A stretch of DNA of 64,000 bases from Flavobacteriaceae bacterium (GTDB lineage Bacteria > Bacteroidota > Bacteroidia > Flavobacteriales > Flavobacteriaceae): contig JABHSQ010000005.1 of assembly GCA_018669795.1 (NCBI GenBank), forward strand, positions 124,001-188,000. The letters run 5' to 3'. The translations under genes were made by a program, and so were the position numbers. Of this stretch, positions 53,349-61,667 are shown in pieces. Under the pieces are notes generated by a model that was not told where the DNA came from, searched no databases, and saw nothing but the letters and a program-made list of their open reading frames with translations. The first letter of the stretch is position 1. Each line of letters starts with the position of its first letter.

Positions 53349-53561
53349 TTATGTGTTTCTTTTTAATTGATAATTACTAAATTTATTCACTTCTTCTTTA
53401 GTGATTAAATAATGTGGTTTAAGGTCTTTTAGTTGATAAGTTTGGTTTTTATTTTCTTTTATACCATGATTAAATTTATGTTGAGTTAAGTATGGATCAT
53501 TAGTTCCATTTGAAAGAAATTTTAAAACGATTACTAAAACTAAATGTATTAAGGCGTTCAT
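53349..53561 (-). CDS. Small unknown protein upstream of padR
   Basis: A 70-residue frame starting with ATG: a hydrophobic N-terminus (MNALIHLVLVIVLKFL) followed by a polar part containing NYQLKRNT. It has a good -7 box 54 bp upstream and lies 108 bp before padR on the same strand. I know no family. It may be a short exported peptide or merely the leader of the padR-pspC transcript. Confidence 0.5.
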   Translation of the reverse strand: MNALIHLVLVIVLKFLSNGTNDPYLTQHKFNHGIKENKNQTYQLKDLKPHYLITKEEVNKFSNYQLKRNT

Positions 53562-53614
53562 TTTTTAGTTAATTTTTTTGTTACATTAGTTTTATTGGCT
53601 ATTAATGTATTTTA

Positions 53615-53622
53615 CAAATATA
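53615..53622 (-). promoter_or_regulatory. -7 promoter element upstream of the 70-residue ORF and padR-pspC
   Basis: TATATTTG on the minus strand, full match to TAnnTTTG. The palindrome 53632-53660 covers the spacer and the -33 position. Confidence 0.55.
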
Positions 53623-53631
53623 TATCTTTAA

Positions 53632-53660
53632 TATAGTACTTTGTTTAGCATAGTACTATA
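53632..53660. promoter_or_regulatory. 29-bp near-palindrome, probable operator
   Basis: TATAGTACT (53632-53640) and its exact complement AGTACTATA (53652-53660) flank an 11-base core that is itself partly symmetric (TG...CA). It lies where a regulator would cover the -33 region of the minus-strand promoter at 53615-53622. The same sequence was not seen elsewhere in the window. PadR is the nearest regulator. Confidence 0.7.
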
Positions 53661-53820
53661 ATTAACATAAAGTTAACATAATTAGAAGTTTAAGTATTTG
53701 ATAATAAGTTTATTGAAATTTTAATAAAAACGTGTAATCAATATTTTTTATATTTATAAAATAAAAAATATAAGATTAGGAGTCTTTTGTTTTTTAATAT
53801 ATTCGCTTTAAATTATATAG

Positions 53821-54276
53821 ATGCCAATAACACCAAAAAAAATTACTCTTTTCACTTTTTTTAAATTGCCTTCTGTTTATTGGTTAGGAATTCGTGTAAA
53901 ATCAATTAGTGAAACTATTTGTACTGTAAGAGTTAAGCATCGATGGATCAATCAAAATCCATTTAAATCTTTATTTTGGGCTGTGCAAGGTATGGCTGCA
54001 GAGTTAAGTACTGGTGCCATGGTTATGAGTTGTATTGAAGATTCCAACCAAAATATTTCTATGTTAGTTGTTAATAATAAGGCTACTTTTTTAAAGAAAG
54101 CAACAGGTAGTATCACGTTTACTTGTAATGATGGTGAATTGATAAAACAAACAATCAATGATGCGATAGCAAGTGGTATCGGAAAAACCTGTTGGATGAA
54201 ATCAGAAGGAGTAAATGAAAATGGAATCTTAGTTTCCATTTTTGAATTTGAATGGACGGTAAAAGTGAAACCATAA
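53821..54276 (+). CDS. DUF4442 hotdog-fold protein, thioesterase-like
   Basis: A 151-residue protein with KLPSVYWLGIRVKSI, NPFKSLFWAVQGMAAELSTGAM and NKATFLKKATGSITFTC, the features of DUF4442, a hotdog-fold family related to acyl-CoA thioesterases. Soluble and cytoplasmic. The substrate is unknown. Single gene, divergent from the small ORF-padR-pspC group across the palindrome region. Confidence 0.85.
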   Translation: MPITPKKITLFTFFKLPSVYWLGIRVKSISETICTVRVKHRWINQNPFKSLFWAVQGMAAELSTGAMVMSCIEDSNQNISMLVVNNKATFLKKATGSITFTCNDGELIKQTINDAIASGIGKTCWMKSEGVNENGILVSIFEFEWTVKVKP

Positions 54277-54456
54277 AGCCTATAAACACTTAATTTTAAC
54301 TTATTAAATTATTTTTAATCCATAAGAATTGGTTTAAATAAACACTAAACTTATTAACAAAAATAAATTTATAGTACATTTTATTGTTATCTTTAAAATT
54401 GAAATTAATAAAAAAACTGCCTATAGTTTAAAAATACTTAACCCAATACCCTAACA

Positions 54457-54654
54457 ATGTCTAGAGCAATGTTTGATTACACCAAGGCTGTACTTAATAA
54501 AGTAAGTTTTGACGTTAATCTTTTCTGTATCGAGTTAAAAAAAGCATTAACCCGCTTACTTCCTCATGAAATAGTGGAATTAAAAATTTGGGTATATGGT
54601 TTACTGGAACAGAAACCACAATTAAATCAATGTTTAATTTATTTAAACTCATAA
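54457..54654 (+). CDS. Conserved small protein
   Basis: A 65-residue protein (MSRAMFDYTKAVLNKVSFD..., then LFCIELKKALTRLLPHEIVELKIW). It is helical and soluble, and the pattern LNKVSFD...FCIELKKAL...LLP.E..EL resembles small hypothetical proteins that I recall as widespread in Flavobacteriaceae. No function known. A TATCTTTA sequence about 70 bp upstream may be its -7 box. Confidence 0.72.
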   Translation: MSRAMFDYTKAVLNKVSFDVNLFCIELKKALTRLLPHEIVELKIWVYGLLEQKPQLNQCLIYLNS

Positions 54655-54701
54655 AAAACAACTCAATTAAAGCGTTTTTTAATTTTTTGAATTCATTTTT
54701 T

Positions 54702-55643
54702 TTATTGGCGAGGACTTATCACTTTAATATCTTGAAAAGTAATAGCACCTCTTATAATACCAGCGATAATATCGTAAAGTGAATCGATAATTTGCATTTT
54801 TAATTCACTCTTTTTATATAATAAACTTACTTCTCTTGCTGGGGATGGTATATTAAAGTACCGTAAATATTTTTTTTGTTCTTCTTTTGGAATATCCAAG
54901 GTATTTAGATAAGGAAGAAGCGTCATGCCAAACCCTTCATTAGATAATTTAATTAAGGTTTCAAAACTTCCGCTTTCCACCTGAAACGAATCCGTTGCTG
55001 CATTGTTTTTTAAAGATTTACATATATTAATAACCCCATTTCTAAAACAATGTCCGTCTTCTAATAGTAGAATATCATTGATATCTAAATCGGATCGATC
55101 TAATTGTTTTTTAGAATGCAGTCGATGATTTTTAGGTACATAGCCAACAAAGGGCTCAAAATAAAGTACTCGTTCTTTTATTTTATCTTGTACTAGCGGA
55201 GTTGCTGCAATAGCAGCATCTAAATGACCGTCATTTAATTTTATAATGATCTCGGCTGTGGTAAGTTCTTCAATTTTTAAATGAACTTTAGGATATTTAT
55301 TTATAAAGTTTTTTAAAAACATGGGCAATAGTGTTGGCATGATGGTAGGAATAATTCCCAATCTAAAATCTCCTCCAATAAATCCTTTTTCTTGATCTAC
55401 CACATCTTGCATTCGCTCAGATTCATTAACAATGTTTCTGGCTTGATTCACAATTTTTTTACCAACTTCTGTTAATTCAATTGGCTTTTTACTTCTATCG
55501 AAAATTAAAATACTTAACTCTTCTTCTAATTTTTGAATTTGCATACTTAGCGTAGGTTGAGTAACAAACACGTGCGCAGCTGCTTTTGTGAAGTTTTGAT
55601 GTTCTGCTACCGCTAAAACATATTTTAATTGTGTAATAGTCAT
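54702..55643 (-). CDS. oxyR: Hydrogen peroxide-sensing LysR regulator OxyR
   Basis: A 313-residue LysR-type regulator. The N-terminal helix-turn-helix is FTKAAAHVFVTQPTLSMQIQKLE. The sensor motif LLEDGHCFRNGVINIC places cysteines at residues 199 and 208, the same numbers as the redox pair in Escherichia coli OxyR, so peroxide sensing by disulphide formation is strongly implied. It should activate peroxide-defence genes; gpx, cytochrome c peroxidase and sodC lie within 20 kb. Confidence 0.95.
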   Translation of the reverse strand: MTITQLKYVLAVAEHQNFTKAAAHVFVTQPTLSMQIQKLEEELSILIFDRSKKPIELTEVGKKIVNQARNIVNESERMQDVVDQEKGFIGGDFRLGIIPTIMPTLLPMFLKNFINKYPKVHLKIEELTTAEIIIKLNDGHLDAAIAATPLVQDKIKERVLYFEPFVGYVPKNHRLHSKKQLDRSDLDINDILLLEDGHCFRNGVINICKSLKNNAATDSFQVESGSFETLIKLSNEGFGMTLLPYLNTLDIPKEEQKKYLRYFNIPSPAREVSLLYKKSELKMQIIDSLYDIIAGIIRGAITFQDIKVISPRQ

Positions 55644-55659
55644 TATAAGTTATTTGTAT

Positions 55660-55667
55660 CAAATATA
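55660..55667 (-). promoter_or_regulatory. -7 promoter element for oxyR
   Basis: TATATTTG on the minus strand, full match to TAnnTTTG, about 16 bp before the oxyR ATG. Confidence 0.55.
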
Positions 55668-55812
55668 AGATTATTATCAATAAATCTTATATGAAAATCT
55701 GTAATATATACTAGTAAAAATCTAATTTATAATTTAGAGGCTTTATTTATAAGTTTAATATTACCAATTTTTCAATTAATAAAGTCTTTCCAATATTATA
55801 TAATAAAAAAAA

Positions 55813-56526
55813 TTAATTTATTATTTCTGCCTTAATATAAATATTGTTCAATGGCCAATCTTCATCATCTGAAGGTAATTCCGATAGCCTTTCTACTACA
55901 TCCATACCTTTTATAACTTTACCATAAATAGTGTAATTTCCATTGAGATGAGTATTGCTTGTTTTAGGACCTAAATAGATGAAGAATTCATAAGGAGATG
56001 TTTTTTTATCAGGATTTTCTCGATATTCTTTTGCACCAGACACTGTTCCATAACTATGAGTTCTTCCATTGCCTTTTTCATAAGGTATCCTATAGTCATT
56101 TCCTATAACTGCTCTTTTTTTAAACGTAGATTTTAAATCACTACTTCCTGCTTGTATAATAAAATTAGGAACGACTCGATGTAAAAAGGTATTATCAAAA
56201 TACTTTTGTTTTACCAAATAAATAAAATTTGCTCTATGTAAGGGAGTATCCTTAAATAATTCAATATCAATAATTCCATAAGGACTCGTAACTCTTACTT
56301 TATTTTCAAGGTTTTCTTTTCCGTAGGCTGTTAAAAAAGAAACTGCGTTTGCTTCGGTAAGTTTAATTTTTGATTTTATAGGTTTTGATTCTACTAATTT
56401 AGATAATTCAATTGCATCTATTTGTTTTTCGAAACTATTTTCAAAAGTGTTAGTTTTGCTATTTTTAGTATCTTCACAACTGATAAGTAGGGCAAGTAAT
56501 AAAGTAATTAGCAATAATTTTTTCAT
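55813..56526 (-). CDS. Cyclophilin-type peptidyl-prolyl isomerase lipoprotein
   Basis: The ATG at 56526 gives a lipoprotein signal (MKKLLLITLLLALLISC, cysteine at 17), so the longer frame starting at 56571 is rejected. The ~237-residue protein carries a cyclophilin domain: HRANFIYLVKQKYFDNTFLHRVVPNFIIQAG and GNYTIYGKVIKGMDVVERLSELP. It should accelerate proline isomerisation in the periplasm. Its start codon is only 2 bp from the start of the divergent Nudix gene. Confidence 0.9.
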   Translation of the reverse strand: MKKLLLITLLLALLISCEDTKNSKTNTFENSFEKQIDAIELSKLVESKPIKSKIKLTEANAVSFLTAYGKENLENKVRVTSPYGIIDIELFKDTPLHRANFIYLVKQKYFDNTFLHRVVPNFIIQAGSSDLKSTFKKRAVIGNDYRIPYEKGNGRTHSYGTVSGAKEYRENPDKKTSPYEFFIYLGPKTSNTHLNGNYTIYGKVIKGMDVVERLSELPSDDEDWPLNNIYIKAEIIN

Positions 56527-56528
56527 AA

Positions 56529-57170
56529 ATGAAATTTCAAGAATTCGAAAATAAGATTGTAAAAATAACAAAATTGAAACTACCAGGAGAAGTAGCTCAG
56601 TTTAAAATGGCTCCAATGGAACGTTTGGCGGCACTGAAAAAAATTGCTATTGAAAAAGAAACAGTTCGTAAAGCTGGTGTTTTGGTATTGTTTTACCCAT
56701 CCGAAGCCAAGCAAACAATGTTGGCCTTGATACTTAGAAAGACTTATAAAGGAGTTCATTCTGCTCAAATAGGATTTCCTGGCGGTAAATACGAAAATGA
56801 AGATACCTCACTTAAAGAAACAGCATTGCGAGAAACGGAAGAAGAAATTGGAGTATTAAGAAACACAGTCTCTGTATTAAAAAAACTTACTGAAGTTTAT
56901 ATTCCGCCTAGTAATTTTTTTGTTCAGCCCTATTTAGGGATTACTAAAAATACTCCTAACTTTATTTTGCAAGAAGAAGAAGTGGAAACTCTTATTGAAG
57001 TTCCTTTGATTCATTTTATGGATGATACTATTAAAATACATCAAAATTTAACAACTTCTTATGCGAAAAATATTAAAGTGCCAGCTTTCCTTTTAAATAA
57101 TTATTTAGTTTGGGGTGCCACAGCTATGATGCTCAGTGAAGTAAGAGAAATGCTAAAAGAACTTCTCTAA
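56529..57170 (+). CDS. Nudix hydrolase, CoA pyrophosphatase-like
   Basis: A 213-residue protein with the UPF0035/NUDT7-like extension RKTYKGVHSAQIGFPGG ahead of the Nudix helix ETALRETEEEIGV. The combination HSGQ(I)xFPGGK is characteristic of CoA diphosphohydrolases, which split CoA into phosphopantetheine and 3',5'-ADP. Start ATG at 56529, two bases from the divergent isomerase start. Confidence 0.88.
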   Translation: MKFQEFENKIVKITKLKLPGEVAQFKMAPMERLAALKKIAIEKETVRKAGVLVLFYPSEAKQTMLALILRKTYKGVHSAQIGFPGGKYENEDTSLKETALRETEEEIGVLRNTVSVLKKLTEVYIPPSNFFVQPYLGITKNTPNFILQEEEVETLIEVPLIHFMDDTIKIHQNLTTSYAKNIKVPAFLLNNYLVWGATAMMLSEVREMLKELL

Positions 57171-57176
57171 GAGCGG

Positions 57177-57184
57177 TAATTTTG
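57177..57184 (+). promoter_or_regulatory. -7 promoter element for the acyltransferase gene
   Basis: TAATTTTG, full match to TAnnTTTG, directly after the Nudix stop and about 70 bp before the ATG at 57257. Confidence 0.5.
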
Positions 57185-57256
57185 TATATTCGCAGCCTAT
57201 CATTACTCATTTTATAAACTTTATAAGCGAGTTATATTAAAGAAATAATATCAGAT

Positions 57257-58060
57257 ATGGGGCTATTTAAAAAAAATCCTTTCGGACATTTATTATTCAT
57301 TAAACTTTGGATTATTAGAGTTTTAGGAGCTCTATCTCATAGCCGTTTTAAAGGTTTTAATGAATTAAAGATCGAAGGAAGTGAAGTCATAAAAAACTTA
57401 CCGGAAACCAATGTTCTTTTTGTTTCCAATCACCAAACCTATTTTGCAGATGTAGTTGCTATGTTCCACGTTTTTAACGCAAGCTTAAGTGGTAGGACTG
57501 ATAGTATAAAGAATGTAGGATATTTGTGGAGGCCTAAATTAAATATTTATTTTGTTGCTGCAAAAGAAACTATGAAATCTGGTTTGTTGCCAAAAATAAT
57601 GGCTTATGCTGGATCGGTTAGTATTGAAAGGACTTGGAGAGCAGAAGGTAAAGAAGTGAATAGGCAAGTTAAAATGAGTGATGTTAGTAGTATATCTAAG
57701 GCATTAGATGATGGATGGTTAATTACTTTTCCCCAAGGGACAACAAAGCCTTGGAAGCCTATAAGAAGGGGAACTGCCCATATAATTAAAAAAGATAAGC
57801 CAATTGTAGTTCCTATAGTGATTGATGGGTTTAGAAGATCATTTGATAAAAAAGGACTTCGAATAAAGAAGAGAGGAATTCTGCAATCTTTTATTATTAA
57901 AGAGCCTTTAGTAATTGATTATGAAAACGATACGATAGATGCAATTGTTGAAAAGCTTCAATTTGCTATTGAACAACATCCTTCCTTACTAAATGTAATA
58001 CCAGAAAAAGAGCTTATAAAAGAGGAAGAATTAAATGACAAAAGAAAATGGGAATATTAA
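57257..58060 (+). CDS. PlsC-like lysophospholipid acyltransferase
   Basis: A 267-residue 1-acylglycerol-3-phosphate acyltransferase-family protein. The catalytic block reads VSNHQTYFADV, with five residues between His and Asp instead of the usual four (HX4D). The substrate-binding motif is ITFPQGTTKPW in place of FPEGTR. A hydrophobic N-terminus may anchor it to the membrane. It should add the second acyl chain in phospholipid synthesis, but the motif changes leave the substrate uncertain. Confidence 0.85.
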   Translation: MGLFKKNPFGHLLFIKLWIIRVLGALSHSRFKGFNELKIEGSEVIKNLPETNVLFVSNHQTYFADVVAMFHVFNASLSGRTDSIKNVGYLWRPKLNIYFVAAKETMKSGLLPKIMAYAGSVSIERTWRAEGKEVNRQVKMSDVSSISKALDDGWLITFPQGTTKPWKPIRRGTAHIIKKDKPIVVPIVIDGFRRSFDKKGLRIKKRGILQSFIIKEPLVIDYENDTIDAIVEKLQFAIEQHPSLLNVIPEKELIKEEELNDKRKWEY

Positions 58061-58068
58061 TGTAATTA

Positions 58069-58707
58069 TTAATCATCTATTTTTTTCAACTCTTTATAAT
58101 TTTTATTTAATTTTTTAAGTAAAATTCCATAGATCAACCAATAGAATACAATAAGCAGTCCTACTACTAGTATTCCTACTATAATTTGTGAAATTATAAA
58201 AGTAGTTGCAAATCCTTTTTCTGGAACCCCTTTACTTGCAAAATCCATTATTTCATATAATTTTTGACTTCTAGAATAAAAATAAATATCGGTTATAATA
58301 AGTCCTGATGCTAACATCCCTATATTATAATATACAAAATAGCGAACTGTTTTTCTAGTTTTTAAAATGTTTTGCATTAACATTTTCGTAGTATCGGTAA
58401 CTTGTATGGATTGGTAATTTTTATAAAATAAAAAGATAAAAACCGAAAAAATGATAAAATGAACAATATTGCTATAGCGCATAATATCTCCAATACCCAT
58501 TTCATTTATCAGTTTCAAATTATCTTCCGGAATAACAAGATTTAAACCAATCCAAAATAATAATTCTATGATACTTATAATAAAAATCCACTTCACAATG
58601 GAAGACGATTTTTTCAATAACATGTTATAAATAGAATTGTAGCTTAACTTGGGAAGTTCTTGCTCCCTGTTTTGCCATTCTTTTTTTAATTTATCTAACT
58701 GATCCAT
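58069..58707 (-). CDS. Membrane protein, probable partner of the ECF sigma factor
   Basis: A 212-residue protein: a soluble N-terminus (MDQLDKLKKEWQNREQELPKLSYNSIYNML) followed by four transmembrane helices (about 38-60, 78-97, 128-148, 175-200). It begins 5 bp after the ECF sigma gene, as anti-sigma factors do, but has no recognisable zinc-binding anti-sigma motif. Function inferred from position. Confidence 0.72.
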   Translation of the reverse strand: MDQLDKLKKEWQNREQELPKLSYNSIYNMLLKKSSSIVKWIFIISIIELLFWIGLNLVIPEDNLKLINEMGIGDIMRYSNIVHFIIFSVFIFLFYKNYQSIQVTDTTKMLMQNILKTRKTVRYFVYYNIGMLASGLIITDIYFYSRSQKLYEIMDFASKGVPEKGFATTFIISQIIVGILVVGLLIVFYWLIYGILLKKLNKNYKELKKIDD

Positions 58708-58712
58708 GTTGC

Positions 58713-59207
58713 TTACGGATTTAATATTTTACGTAATTTTTCTTTAGCTCTATTCATTTTTACTCTAGCATTAACTTCTGTAATACCTAATGTTTCTGAT
58801 ATTTCTCGATATGATTTGTCTTCTAAATATAAAAAAACTAGGGCTTTATCAATATCATTTAATTTTTTAATAGCGCTATACATTAACTTTAGCTGCTGTT
58901 CAATGATGTCGTCATAATCTTCAGTTTTAATTTTAAAACTGATTGATTCAAAATCTTGCGTGTTAATTTTTCTTTTTGACTTTCTGTAAAGTGTAATTGC
59001 TGTATTTAATGCAACACGATACATCCAAGTGCTAAATTTTGAATCTCCCCTAAATTTTGGAAAAGCACGCCATAATTGTATAGTGATTTCTTGAAACAAA
59101 TCATTATGCGAATCTTGATCATTGGTATATAAGCGACATATTTTATGCACGATATTTTGATTCTCTTCAAGTTGTTTTACAAAACTATGTTCGAGTTCTT
59201 TATTCAA
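58713..59207 (-). CDS. ECF-type RNA polymerase sigma factor, TTG start
   Basis: A 164-residue sigma factor with region 2 (DLFQEITIQLWRAFPKFRGDSKFSTWMYRVALNTAI) and region 4 (VFLYLEDKSYREISETLGITEVNARVKMNRAKEKLRKIL). The start is TTG at 59207; no ATG lies between it and region 2. It directs RNA polymerase to a stress regulon not identifiable here. Followed by a membrane protein likely to control it. Confidence 0.92.
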   Translation of the reverse strand: MNKELEHSFVKQLEENQNIVHKICRLYTNDQDSHNDLFQEITIQLWRAFPKFRGDSKFSTWMYRVALNTAITLYRKSKRKINTQDFESISFKIKTEDYDDIIEQQLKLMYSAIKKLNDIDKALVFLYLEDKSYREISETLGITEVNARVKMNRAKEKLRKILNP

Positions 59208-59411
59208 TGATAGAAAGTTAATTAAGAGATTAGTAGTAGTAGCTTCAATTTTGTTACAAAGAAAACAAATAAAGTTCTAAATGACTAAACGATATTAAGA
59301 TGTTAAAAAGGATTGTTTAATATTAAGAATACAGCAAATATTACAATTGGTTAACTATCATTTTTTAGGTAGCTTTATATAACCGATATTTGTAACTTAA
59401 ATTGATATATT

Positions 59412-59828
59412 ATGAAAACAATCCTAAGTTATTTCACTCTTTTTTTAACAGGAGTTTTATTACAAGCTCAAAACAATATTAATGTTGAAATGTCTGGATT
59501 TGAATCCAATAAAGGAAAAGCTAGTATAGGGTTATTTAATGAAGAACAAACTTTTTTAAGAGAAGCTAATTGGAAACGATTTTCAGAAATAAATAATTAT
59601 AAAGCAACAGCAACATTTACAGATATTCCAGATGGTATTTATGCAGTATCAGTATATCATGATGAAAATGATAATGAAAAATTAGACTTAATTATGGGTA
59701 TGATACCTAAAGAAGATACGGGGACTTCCAACAATCCTAAAGTAACAATGGGACCTCCTAAATGGGAAGAATCAATTTTTGAAGCAAAAGAAGGTCAAGT
59801 AGTTAATTTAAAAATTATTATTAATTAA
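59412..59828 (+). CDS. DUF2141 exported protein
   Basis: A 138-residue protein with a signal peptide (MKTILSYFTLFLTGVLLQAQ) and a DUF2141 domain: GKASIGLFN, FTDIPDGIYAVSVYHDENDNEKLDLIMGMIPKE. DUF2141 is a small beta-rich periplasmic domain of unknown function. Single gene. Confidence 0.9.
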   Translation: MKTILSYFTLFLTGVLLQAQNNINVEMSGFESNKGKASIGLFNEEQTFLREANWKRFSEINNYKATATFTDIPDGIYAVSVYHDENDNEKLDLIMGMIPKEDTGTSNNPKVTMGPPKWEESIFEAKEGQVVNLKIIIN

Positions 59829-59878
59829 TTTTTTGATTTTTATTTTCTAAAAGAGATAAACAAAAAACATTCTTAATA

Positions 59879-61066
59879 CTAGTCGATAAACGGATCTGAA
59901 AATTTCTCATCACTAATCAAATCATAATCAGTTAGTGTTTTTAAAAACGCTACTAGCCCTGCAGATTCTTCAGGACTTAAATTGAGATGTCTAGGTTCAC
60001 CTGCTCCATTTTTCATATGTGCAGAAAGATAAGGATGGTCTAAAACTTTAGTGCTATAATGTTCTACAACTTCTTCTAATGTCGATAACCTTCCGTCATG
60101 CATGTAGGGTCCGGTTAGTGCTATGTTTCTTAGTGAAGGTGTTTTAAAATGCCCATAAAGTGATATAACACCTACTAATTCACCAACTCCATTATCTTCC
60201 ACATTTAAATCGATATCTAAACCAATATTATCGGGTTCTGCACCACTAAATATTATCTGATTTGCATTATCTGGTATAGGCTGATTAAAATGTAAGGGTA
60301 CATTATTTGGTAAATGACAGGTGATACAAGTACCAATTGCATTAGGTGTTAGTTTACCATTGAAAATATCTTTACCTAAATTTTCTTCAGCAGTAAAATT
60401 TGGAAAATATACAAATATATCATTTGTGATTTCAATCCCTTCATCGTATTTGGAGTTATAGGAATAAATAGACCTTATAAATTGTGATAATGCTTTTGAA
60501 ATTCTATCGTTAGTTACTTGTATGTTTCCAAAGGCATTTTCAAATAATGGATTGTAATACGCTAAAGTTCCAATTTTTTCAACTAATTCATTTAAGGTCA
60601 TTCCCATCTCAACTTCATCTTGAATAGGAATTAGAACCTGATCTTCTAAATTAGCTGCTCTATGATCCCAAAAGAAGTTTTCCGCTCCATAAAAACCAAC
60701 ATTTGCAAATCCCATCGTATTTCTGAAAGTTTGGACCCCATCAAAACCTATACTTTTTGACGCATCATCTGAAAAACCAAATTCTTGTTTATGGCAGCTA
60801 GCACAAGATGTGGTATTATTACTTGACATATTTTTATCATAAAACAATACCCTTCCAAGGGTAACAACATCGTCAGTTATTGTATTGTTTGAAGGAGTGT
60901 TATCAAAACTAAATACATAAGGTGTGAACGTATTAGGGAAATTAGGATTGCTGTAATTATATGGGATTAGAGGTAAATTATAGACATCACTATAACCTTC
61001 ATTTCCTTTTTCATCACTTGAGCAAGAAGTTAAAATTAATAATAAAAATAGTTTGAATAATTTCAT
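59879..61066 (-). CDS. Di-haem cytochrome c peroxidase/MauG-like lipoprotein
   Basis: The ATG at 61066 yields a lipoprotein signal (MKLFKLFLLLILTSC). About 395 residues with two CxxCH haem sites: TTSCASCHKQEFGFSDD and GTCITCHLPNNVP, plus the conserved FRNTMGF and KTPSLRNIALTGPYMHDG between and after them. It reduces hydrogen peroxide in the periplasm with electrons from cytochrome c. Fits the OxyR/Gpx/SodC peroxide-defence set of this region. Confidence 0.92.
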   Translation of the reverse strand: MKLFKLFLLLILTSCSSDEKGNEGYSDVYNLPLIPYNYSNPNFPNTFTPYVFSFDNTPSNNTITDDVVTLGRVLFYDKNMSSNNTTSCASCHKQEFGFSDDASKSIGFDGVQTFRNTMGFANVGFYGAENFFWDHRAANLEDQVLIPIQDEVEMGMTLNELVEKIGTLAYYNPLFENAFGNIQVTNDRISKALSQFIRSIYSYNSKYDEGIEITNDIFVYFPNFTAEENLGKDIFNGKLTPNAIGTCITCHLPNNVPLHFNQPIPDNANQIIFSGAEPDNIGLDIDLNVEDNGVGELVGVISLYGHFKTPSLRNIALTGPYMHDGRLSTLEEVVEHYSTKVLDHPYLSAHMKNGAGEPRHLNLSPEESAGLVAFLKTLTDYDLISDEKFSDPFID

Positions 61067-61154
61067 TTCATAGATGGAATTATTGGTAAAAGAGATCAAA
61101 TACAAAAATAAAACATTTTTAAGTAAAAAAAATTGTTTAATACGAAATAGTCAC

Positions 61155-61355
61155 TTATTTGTTTTTGATATCATTTTCAGAATTTAAAAATGTACGATAC
61201 TTAAGGTTGTTTAAAAACAGTAGTGCATAGGTAAATATATTGTTAGGATTTTTATTAAAAAGATTATTGATTTTCTGTAATATTAAAGGTAAAATGTATT
61301 CTAAATTATCTGAAGGAGATTTTGAAATAAAAATCTTATAAAAACTAGTTTTCAT
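61155..61355 (-). CDS. Short possible protein, unknown
   Basis: A 66-residue frame with ATG start (MKTSFYKIFISKSPSDNLEYILPLILQKI...). The composition looks protein-like but I know no family, see no promoter box, and it is isolated between two transcribed units. Uncertain. Confidence 0.35.
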   Translation of the reverse strand: MKTSFYKIFISKSPSDNLEYILPLILQKINNLFNKNPNNIFTYALLFLNNLKYRTFLNSENDIKNK

Positions 61356-61667
61356 TTGTTTAATTAATTTTTGTATTTAATTTTTTGATAAAAAATATGC
61401 TTTGAAAAAGATTGATTTTAGTATATTCATAACTTGTTATATTGAATTTATTTTAGAGCTTCGGTTGAAATTTTATATAAAGATACAGTAGTTTTAATTT
61501 TTTAAATATGTTGTTTATTAACAATAGTTAAAAAAATTTGAATCCAACCTGATGCAGAGGGGTTCATATAAACTAATTTTATTATTTTTGTTTTTTTGCA
61601 TTTAAATAAAAGTATATGGAAGTTGGAAAATTTTATTGTTGTAAATTTAAATAATTATTATAAAACC
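61356..61667. other. 312-bp interval before the DUF4331 genes
   Basis: AT-rich; no tRNA, hairpin or coding frame that I can support. It contains the -7 box of the DUF4331 operon at 61583-61590. Confidence 0.6.
61583..61590 (+). promoter_or_regulatory. -7 promoter element for the DUF4331 operon
   Basis: TATTTTTG, full match to TAnnTTTG. It lies just before the in-frame ATG at 61596, so transcription starts too late for that codon; this supports the ATG at 61668 as the start. Confidence 0.55.
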
